From: Flavobacteriales bacterium
Lineage (GTDB): Bacteria; Bacteroidota; Bacteroidia; Flavobacteriales; Flavobacteriaceae
Assembly: GCA_027061855.1 (NCBI GenBank)
Contig: JAMOVT010000020.1
Span: forward strand, 1-55,335
DNA: 55,335 nucleotides
Direction: 5' to 3'
This document shows, in pieces, positions 49,698 to 55,335 of the stretch. The notes beneath the pieces were generated by a model that worked only from the letters and a program-made list of their open reading frames with translations, was not told where the DNA came from and did not search any database. Each line of letters starts with the position of its first letter. The first letter of the stretch is position 1. A program made the translations under genes and the position numbers.

Positions 49698-50150
49698 CTA
49701 TTTGTCTTTAATTTTCATTTCCATAAAATCGTCCGATTTAGGTAAATCTTTTAAGATTGTCAAAATTTCTTCCGGTAAAGAAGTTAATTTTCTTTTTTTT
49801 AAATCAATCCAGGCTCCGGTAACTTTAATTTTAGCCGAAATTTCTCCTTTTTGATTATAGATATGATGAAGAAAAACCCATCGTTCAAATCCCGGAGTGG
49901 CACTCAAAAGTTCCATATCTCCTGTAATATTTTCCCCAATATGAATTTCTTTATAAAAAGTAGTTTCTTCCTTAAATAAAACCGGGCCAATATTATAACG
50001 GGCAAAATCATTCATTTGAAAGTAGTGTTCCTCAAAAAAACGAACTCGTACTTCTGCGGCATAATCATTATAGGCAGTATGTCTCATATGCCTGTTAGGA
50101 TCAAAATCCGACCATCTGGTTTTGAAGGAGACTTCGTATTTATGCTTCAT
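49698..50150 (-). CDS. Acyl-CoA thioesterase, hotdog fold (4HBT-like)
   Basis: A 150-residue hotdog-fold thioesterase. SFKTRWSDFDPNRHMRHTAYNDYAAEVR holds the active aspartate of the W-S-D-F-D-x-N-x-H-M motif. It would hydrolyse acyl-CoAs in the cytosol, for example to free fatty acid or for cofactor release. ATG 50150 is preferred over an earlier start at 50195 because the extension is not conserved-looking. It lies 11 nt before the LTA-synthase-like gene and is probably cotranscribed with it. Confidence 0.85.
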   Translation of the reverse strand: MKHKYEVSFKTRWSDFDPNRHMRHTAYNDYAAEVRVRFFEEHYFQMNDFARYNIGPVLFKEETTFYKEIHIGENITGDMELLSATPGFERWVFLHHIYNQKGEISAKIKVTGAWIDLKKRKLTSLPEEILTILKDLPKSDDFMEMKIKDK

Positions 50151-50316
50151 AGAAAAAAAATTAAATTGACTAGTATTTGTATTTAAACCATACAAAGTTA
50201 AGCCATATTTTATAAAATGAAATAACTAAATTTAAAGTAAACGATGTTTTTTGATATTAAAAATAAATTGACAAATATATGTAACTAATTTAACAAAGTA
50301 TTCAAATTTTTCCTTT

Positions 50317-50324
50317 TACATTTG
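50317..50324 (+). promoter_or_regulatory. -7 box of the DUF302 gene
   Basis: TACATTTG, matching TAnnTTTG, 28 nt before ATG 50353. Confidence 0.5.
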
Positions 50325-50352
50325 TTTATAAAATAATCAAAATCAAAAAACT

Positions 50353-50799
50353 ATGAAAAAATATATTTCAAAATGGCTTATGGGAGACCCCATTGTAAAA
50401 AAATACACCTCTGCTCCTTTTGAAAAAGTAATTGATACATTATCGGAAGTGGTAAAAAAAAATAATTTCGGAATTGTATCAGTACATGATATGAAAGAAA
50501 CTTACAATAAAAAGCATTTACAAATAGATGATGATTTTGAATATAGAATTATTCAGATTTGCAATGCCCCAAAATCATATAACGCCCTTAATAAACTCAG
50601 TTTTGATATGGGAGTAATGATGCCCAAAAGCATTATTGTAGCAAAGGAAAACGGAAAAACAAGTTTACGGTATTTAAAATTTAAACCATGGATGATTCAA
50701 TTGATGTTTCCGGATATTGATATTTTACCTATCTCCAAAGCCGTTACGCAAACCATGAACGATATCGTAAATCAAACCATTGAAATTGCAGAGAAATAA
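50353..50799 (+). CDS. DUF302 domain protein
   Basis: A 148-residue soluble protein. The DUF302 core shows FEKVIDTLSEVVKKNNFGIVSVHDMKET (N-terminal strand-helix) and later YRIIQICNAPKSYNALNKLSFDMGVMMPKSI, with the conserved C-N-P-like turn (here CNAP). Function of the family is unknown, although some members sit near redox or sulfur genes. Single gene with its own -7 box. Confidence 0.8.
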   Translation: MKKYISKWLMGDPIVKKYTSAPFEKVIDTLSEVVKKNNFGIVSVHDMKETYNKKHLQIDDDFEYRIIQICNAPKSYNALNKLSFDMGVMMPKSIIVAKENGKTSLRYLKFKPWMIQLMFPDIDILPISKAVTQTMNDIVNQTIEIAEK

Positions 50800-50818
50800 A
50801 AAAAATAATTTACATTTG
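50786..50818 (+). promoter_or_regulatory. Promoter of the APC permease gene
   Basis: TTG (50786-50788), 22 nt, TACATTTG (50811-50818), at the 3' end of the DUF302 gene; about 17 nt separate it from the TTG start codon at 50836. Confidence 0.5.
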
Positions 50819-50835
50819 CTTGCAAAACAAATAAA

Positions 50836-52152
50836 TTGAAAAAAAACAAAAAACTTAGTCTTGTCGAAGTCATCGCAATGGCTGTCGGCACGATGATAGG
50901 AGCCAGTATTTTTTCTATTTTCGGATTGGGAGTAAAATTGGCCGGAGTGAATTTACCATGGGCCTTTTTACTTTCCGGAGTTTATGCAATGGCAGTTGCC
51001 TATTCATATGCCATTTTGGGACGTCAAATTATTTCGGATGCCGGACCTATGGCTTTTATCCTGAAAGGCTTTGGTGATAATATAATAACAGGAACATTAA
51101 GCATTTTATATTGGTTTAGTTTTGTAGTTTCCATAGCTCTTTTTGCCAATGGATTCGCCGGGTATTTTATCCCGCTTGTTCATATCGAGCCTACCCATTT
51201 AAATCATGCTTTGGTAATGGCAGGCTTAATTCTTTTTTTTACTTCCCTAAACTTTTTTGGAAGTAAAGCGGTGGGTAAAGCCGAATTTTGGATTGTTTTA
51301 ATAAAGCTTTCTATTCTCCTTTTGTTTATTATTGCGGGATTTAAATATATACAATGGGATCGATTGACACCTCAAACAGACCCTGCTCATCTCAAAGGAC
51401 TTCTAAATGCATCGATCGTGTTTTTTCTCTCTTATATGGGTTTCGGGCTGGTCACCAATGTATCTGAAAATATGGAAAATCCGCAACGAAATGTTCCTCG
51501 TGCCATTTACATCAGTATTTTTATTGTCATGCTATTTTATATAGGTATTTCAGTAGTAACCTTAGGAAATCTGGATTTAGATGAGATTATCAAAGCTTCT
51601 GAAAATGCCCTTGCCGTAGCTGCCGAACCGTTTTTAGGTCATTGGGGATATTTATTGGTTTCAATTGGAGCGGTGATTTCAATTTCTTCTGCATTAAATG
51701 CAACAATTTACGGAGGAGCCAATATTGCTTTTTCTCTGGCAAAAGAAGGCTATTTACCCGAAAAATTTGAAAGAAAAGTTTGGTTTAATGCTCCCGGCGG
51801 ATTATATATTACTGCCGGACTGGGGCTTTTTCTCGCTTTATTTTTCAATCTAAATGCCATTGCGGTAATCACCACAGCTGTAACGACTTTGATTTATGTT
51901 TTTGTGCTTATTGCTCATTATAAAAATATAGAGAAATACGGCGGAAAAAAATGGATTGTAGCGATGAATTTAGGTATTTTAAGTTTTGTATTTCTGGCGT
52001 TAATGCGTTATCAATGGCAAACGCAGCGGGATGCTTTTACTGCCAGCTGGATTATATTTGCAGGTGCTTTTATTTTAGAAGTTCTTTATAGAAAATTCTT
52101 TGCCCGCAATTTTAAAAAATCACGCATATTAAAAAACAATAAGACATTATAA
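50836..52152 (+). CDS. APC-family amino acid permease
   Basis: A 438-residue secondary transporter with 12 predicted helices. The first helix carries EVIAMAVGTMIGASIFSIFGLG, the G-x-x-x-G substrate/ion region of the amino acid-polyamine-cation family. It starts with TTG at 50836 (MKKNKKLSLVEV...): no ATG precedes it in frame, and the -7 box sits just upstream. The C-terminus is basic (RNFKKSRILKNNK). The substrate is unknown. The stop is directly abutted by the converging cargo gene, with no terminator between them. Confidence 0.85.
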   Translation: MKKNKKLSLVEVIAMAVGTMIGASIFSIFGLGVKLAGVNLPWAFLLSGVYAMAVAYSYAILGRQIISDAGPMAFILKGFGDNIITGTLSILYWFSFVVSIALFANGFAGYFIPLVHIEPTHLNHALVMAGLILFFTSLNFFGSKAVGKAEFWIVLIKLSILLLFIIAGFKYIQWDRLTPQTDPAHLKGLLNASIVFFLSYMGFGLVTNVSENMENPQRNVPRAIYISIFIVMLFYIGISVVTLGNLDLDEIIKASENALAVAAEPFLGHWGYLLVSIGAVISISSALNATIYGGANIAFSLAKEGYLPEKFERKVWFNAPGGLYITAGLGLFLALFFNLNAIAVITTAVTTLIYVFVLIAHYKNIEKYGGKKWIVAMNLGILSFVFLALMRYQWQTQRDAFTASWIIFAGAFILEVLYRKFFARNFKKSRILKNNKTL

Positions 52153-54138
52153 TCAATTAATAACTATTTTGCTTGTTTTTATAAGTTGATGATTGAAGTC
52201 CAAAATTTTTACAAAATAAATTCCTCTTTTGAAAGTATGGACATCAATAATTTTATAGTTATTTCTAAAAATTTCGGAATATAATTTTTTTCCACTCATA
52301 TCGTAAATATTGATTTCAAGTTCTTCTCCTTCCCTATTATTCATAATATGAAGAAGTTTGCTGGTAGGAATGGGAAAGAGCTCTATTTTATATTTCTCGA
52401 TTTCTATTTCTTTTAGGATTTGAGGAGAAAAATTTGCTTCCACTCCATATACTATATCACCTGTGCCATGTTCATGAGCACCCATATCTGGTGCATTACC
52501 TGTTATAATATCTGTAAAATTGGGAATAATCACTCCGTCATCATATCCCAAACTGGTAAGACTCAACTCAAAATTTCCCGTGAGCGTATTTCTATTGAAT
52601 ACCGCTGCACCCGACATATATTCCGGTTCCCCGCTTAAACCGTGTATTTCTTGCCCCTCCGGATAAGGCCGGTTGGTGAGGTCGTAATCAAAATCATTAT
52701 CTTTATTGTTTTCATTTATGGAAATAGAATTTTTTGTAGAGCTTCTTACCTGTAAAATATTATTTTTTGATTCGCAATGCAAAATAGGACGGTTTGCCTC
52801 CTCATGCGTTCCCAAACCACCCGTTCCATGATCTTCGGGTTGTAAAATAGTATTATTAAATACATACATATGACCTGTCATCCAATCGATGGATCCCGAA
52901 TAACCCATTTTCATAAAACCGCCGTATTGTCCGTAAACACTTCCCGGCATGCTGTCTGCTCTTCCGCTCACATTACGCCAAATATATAAAGGACCTATAC
53001 TGGTCGGAGCATTCCCAATCGCTATAAAAACATTCTCGATATAATTGTTCCAAATGCGCACATTCATATTCCCTCCTTCCGATTCTATTCCGTCATCATA
53101 AGAATTGGCAATATAATTCCCGTAAATATCCGAATCGGGGCCGGGGAAACCGGCATAACTGGCATTGGTCCACATTCCCATGACATCATTGAAATAATGT
53201 TCGGAATCGCTCCAAATTTCGTTATATCGAATCACATTGTTTCCTATATAACTGTCTCCGATAGCAATTCCCTGAGGTCCTGCCGGATGATAGTTTGATT
53301 TAATATCCGGATCTGCCGTTGGATCATGTAATTCCGCCCATGAATTGGTGTCCCATTTCGGATGATGAATTTTATTTCGCTGGATAATGCAATGATGCGC
53401 TTCGTTTGTTCCCGCATAAATTCCCGCCTGGTAATTTTTTCCGAAACCTGTTCCGGGAATATCTTCTTCTCCCCAGTCGCTTATATCACAATTTTCAATC
53501 ACAATATGATGTGAATTATAAAGGCGGATACCGTTTTCTGCGGCATTTTTAAGCTTAAAATTTCTTAAAATTATATAAGACGAATTGATAAGCCTAATAC
53601 ATTCTGCCGAAGCATCTTGTATATCAATGGTAGATCCGTTACCGTCAATCAAGATATAAGCTTCCGCGGTTCCGTTTAAATCGGTATAAGTCAAGCGGGT
53701 ATTGCTGTCTTCGGTAGAAATAATTTCTCCCACGGGAAAATCTTCTTTCCAAGTAGTTGCTTGGATTTCCTCTGTCAGATTTGTTCCTTCCAAATTTAAT
53801 TTGATATCATAGGTGGTTCCCGGTTCCAGATTGACAATACTACCTCGATAATCTGTACGATCAAAACGTTCTCCCGTAACCGGATTATTTCCGGAATTTT
53901 CAATCGGATTATATTTCATAGGCAAAGCTTCATGCCAACCAGTTTCGTCCGTTTTTTTATAAGAAACCAATACTTTTTTCTCTTTGGCTCCTCCTTGTGG
54001 CGACCAATATACACTGATATTATGAAAAGTGGAAACCGTAAAAGGCGTTTGAGCAGTTATATTTATAGAGAAAAAAACTATGAAAACATTGATACATAAT
54101 AAACGAAATACATTTATTGAAAAATCGGATTGAAACAT
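52153..54138 (-). CDS. Secreted right-handed parallel beta-helix protein with T9SS type A sorting domain
   Basis: A 661-residue secreted protein. Signal peptide ends at NITAQ (about residue 30). A fibronectin type III-like domain follows (about 31-140; INVYWSPQGG-like start, NLEPGTTYDIKLNLEG), then a long right-handed beta-helix (about 155-470; YIILRNFKLKNAAENGIRLYNS, HIVIENCDISDWG). The C-terminal part (about 585-661; ELFPIPTSKLLHIMNNRE, INIYDMSGKKLYSE, FKRGIYFVKILD) is a type A T9SS sorting domain. Beta-helix proteins are often glycan lyases or adhesins; I cannot tell which. It links functionally to GldI and the DUF5103 plug-family protein. Confidence 0.82.
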   Translation of the reverse strand: MFQSDFSINVFRLLCINVFIVFFSINITAQTPFTVSTFHNISVYWSPQGGAKEKKVLVSYKKTDETGWHEALPMKYNPIENSGNNPVTGERFDRTDYRGSIVNLEPGTTYDIKLNLEGTNLTEEIQATTWKEDFPVGEIISTEDSNTRLTYTDLNGTAEAYILIDGNGSTIDIQDASAECIRLINSSYIILRNFKLKNAAENGIRLYNSHHIVIENCDISDWGEEDIPGTGFGKNYQAGIYAGTNEAHHCIIQRNKIHHPKWDTNSWAELHDPTADPDIKSNYHPAGPQGIAIGDSYIGNNVIRYNEIWSDSEHYFNDVMGMWTNASYAGFPGPDSDIYGNYIANSYDDGIESEGGNMNVRIWNNYIENVFIAIGNAPTSIGPLYIWRNVSGRADSMPGSVYGQYGGFMKMGYSGSIDWMTGHMYVFNNTILQPEDHGTGGLGTHEEANRPILHCESKNNILQVRSSTKNSISINENNKDNDFDYDLTNRPYPEGQEIHGLSGEPEYMSGAAVFNRNTLTGNFELSLTSLGYDDGVIIPNFTDIITGNAPDMGAHEHGTGDIVYGVEANFSPQILKEIEIEKYKIELFPIPTSKLLHIMNNREGEELEINIYDMSGKKLYSEIFRNNYKIIDVHTFKRGIYFVKILDFNHQLIKTSKIVIN

Positions 54139-54255
54139 AAACGGACAAAATTTGAATTGAATGAATCGTTCCCTTTCATTTTAAAAATCAAGAGGAAGTC
54201 TAAATTGAAACGTCAAATTCTGAAAAAAATTTTCTTAATGCCGAGAGAAAGTCAA

Positions 54256-55335
54256 TTACTTCCCGATACAAAAATTTCTGAAAATATTATCGAGCAAATC
54301 GTCAGTGGTGATTTCACCGGTGATTTCGCCCAAACTATGCAAGGCAGAGCGTATATCTATGGTCAATAAATCGGTAGAGAGTCCCGAATTTAAACCCTCT
54401 TCAATTTGAAGGATACTTGTAAGGGCATCATTCAAGGCTTTGTAATGACGTGCATTGGATACCATTATTTCGCCACTTCCTATTTTCCCTTTTTGCACCC
54501 AGCCGGTTAATTGTTCTTTTAATTGTTCCAAACCTTTTTTTTCTTTGGCCGAAATAGAAATAACAGGCACATCATTTTCATCAAAAAATACTTTGGGGCC
54601 TTCCAGCAAATCGATTTTATTTACTAGAATAATGAATTGTTTCCCGGGATATTTTTCTTTGATTTTTTTAATTTCGTTCTCAAATAACAGCCTTTTTTCT
54701 TCCATTTCGGGCGTATGACAATTTGCCGTTTGGTCATATACACAAGCATCGATCAAGAAAATCACTACTTTGGCTTCGGCGATTTTTTGGTAGGTTTTTT
54801 CAATCCCGATGCGTTCTATTTCGTCTTGGGCCTCACGTATTCCCGCGGTATCGATAAAACGAAAGGCTATTCCATCCAGAATCAATTCGTCTTCTATCAC
54901 ATCACGAGTGGTTCCCGCAATATCGGAAACAATGGCTCTTTCTTCATTTAAAAGCGCATTGAGCAAGGTCGATTTTCCCACATTGGGTTCTCCCACAATC
55001 GCTACGGGGATTCCTTCTTTCAGCACATTTCCCATCGCAAAACTATCGACCAATTTTTTTAAAGTCTCTTTTAAATCCGAAACCAGTTGTTTAAATTCAT
55101 TCCGGTCGGCAAATTCCACATCTTCCTCGGCAAAATCCAATTCGAGCTCTATTAAAGAAGCAAAATGAATCAAGCGTTCACGCAGTTTTTTTATTTCGTT
55201 TGAAAAACCTCCTCGCATTTGCTCCAAAGCCAATTGATGAGCGGCTTCACTATCGGCGGCAACCAAATCGGCCACTGCTTCGGCTTGGCTCAAATCCATT
55301 TTTCCGTTGAGAAAAGCCCGTAAAGTAAATTCTCC
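54256..55335 (-). CDS. mnmE: tRNA modification GTPase MnmE, 5' end beyond window
   Basis: GTPase partner of MnmG in the first step of 5-carboxymethylaminomethyl-uridine formation at tRNA position 34. The frame continues to the window edge through GEFTLRAFLNGKMDLSQAEA, a conserved part of the helical domain; the N-terminal tetrahydrofolate-binding domain lies outside. GTPase motifs: G1 GEPNVGKST, G2 GTTRD, G3 DTAGIR, G4 NKID. The terminal CIGK motif (FRNFCIGK) that is catalytically important in the family is intact. The 360 visible residues account for most of the helical and G domains. Confidence 0.93.
   Translation of the reverse strand, partial: GEFTLRAFLNGKMDLSQAEAVADLVAADSEAAHQLALEQMRGGFSNEIKKLRERLIHFASLIELELDFAEEDVEFADRNEFKQLVSDLKETLKKLVDSFAMGNVLKEGIPVAIVGEPNVGKSTLLNALLNEERAIVSDIAGTTRDVIEDELILDGIAFRFIDTAGIREAQDEIERIGIEKTYQKIAEAKVVIFLIDACVYDQTANCHTPEMEEKRLLFENEIKKIKEKYPGKQFIILVNKIDLLEGPKVFFDENDVPVISISAKEKKGLEQLKEQLTGWVQKGKIGSGEIMVSNARHYKALNDALTSILQIEEGLNSGLSTDLLTIDIRSALHSLGEITGEITTDDLLDNIFRNFCIGK

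Noticed and set aside
54130-54369. Rightward frame of 79 codons
   Set aside because: Mostly antisense to the mnmE C-terminus and the cargo gene leader; basic low-complexity translation, no promoter or family features.

Overview
This AT-rich 55 kb window is a chromosomal segment of a member of the Bacteroidota, most likely class Flavobacteriia. The evidence is: GldI and a second FKBP/cyclophilin lipoprotein, a T9SS plug-family protein, a cargo protein with a type A T9SS sorting domain, a fused ResB-CcsA cytochrome c maturation protein, a TonB receptor with a carboxypeptidase-regulatory-like N-terminus, and repeated promoters of the Bacteroidota type (TTG, 17-23 nt, TAnnTTTG). No rRNA, tRNA, IS element, prophage or CRISPR array was seen. 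No gene-free stretch exceeds 300 bases; the longest gaps are about 200-250 bases and hold promoters, operators or hairpins.

Layout. 1-3254: the truncated cytochrome c maturation gene and a sulfide:quinone oxidoreductase-like flavoprotein, both leftward. 3397-12735: nanoRNase/pAp phosphatase, gldI, the cyclophilin-FKBP lipoprotein, a coiled-coil protein, a TatD-like hydrolase, a TonB receptor, a saccharopine dehydrogenase-like enzyme overlapping a methyltransferase, and a lysozyme-like protein. 12795-16900 (leftward): smpB, a divergent sigma-70-like protein, a DPP IV-type peptidase and mnmD. 17085-24479: ilvE, nadA-nadB-outer membrane protein, and an acyl-CoA dehydrogenase, with hsp20 and anmK facing the other way. 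24548-34613 (leftward): a sulfur respiration locus. 34831-37370: a PLP-dependent sulfur amino acid enzyme and the T9SS plug-family protein. 37625-42943: DUF4271-hemD, a cobalamin adenosyltransferase, DUF2795 and uvrA. 43040-50150: pepD, a tiny membrane protein, accA, an EamA transporter, an SdpR/SdpI-like pair, an LTA-synthase-like sulfatase and a thioesterase. 50353-55335: DUF302, an APC permease, a T9SS beta-helix cargo and the truncated mnmE.

The standout is the sulfur locus. In transcription order it encodes a two-domain rhodanese lipoprotein and an outer membrane porin. After a hairpin and a new promoter come a Tat-exported molybdopterin oxidoreductase, a four-cluster ferredoxin, an NrfD-type membrane subunit (a PsrABC/PhsABC-like complex), two half-size YeeE/YedE sulfur-transport proteins, and three more rhodanese-fold proteins. 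Those last three are different in length and upstream sequence but end in the same 19 residues, KPSKPIVKRKKKEVSGGCG. The terminal GGCG resembles the GGCGG swinging arm of SoxY, on which sulfur intermediates are carried covalently. Two of the tailed proteins have lost the rhodanese catalytic cysteine, and in one the tail cysteine is the only cysteine in the protein. The three DNA copies of the tail differ only at synonymous positions. My inference is a set of envelope-anchored sulfane-sulfur carriers in which a SoxY-like basic arm has been grafted onto rhodanese folds serving a polysulfide/thiosulfate reductase and sulfur importers. I do not know of a described system with this arrangement, but I could not search for one.
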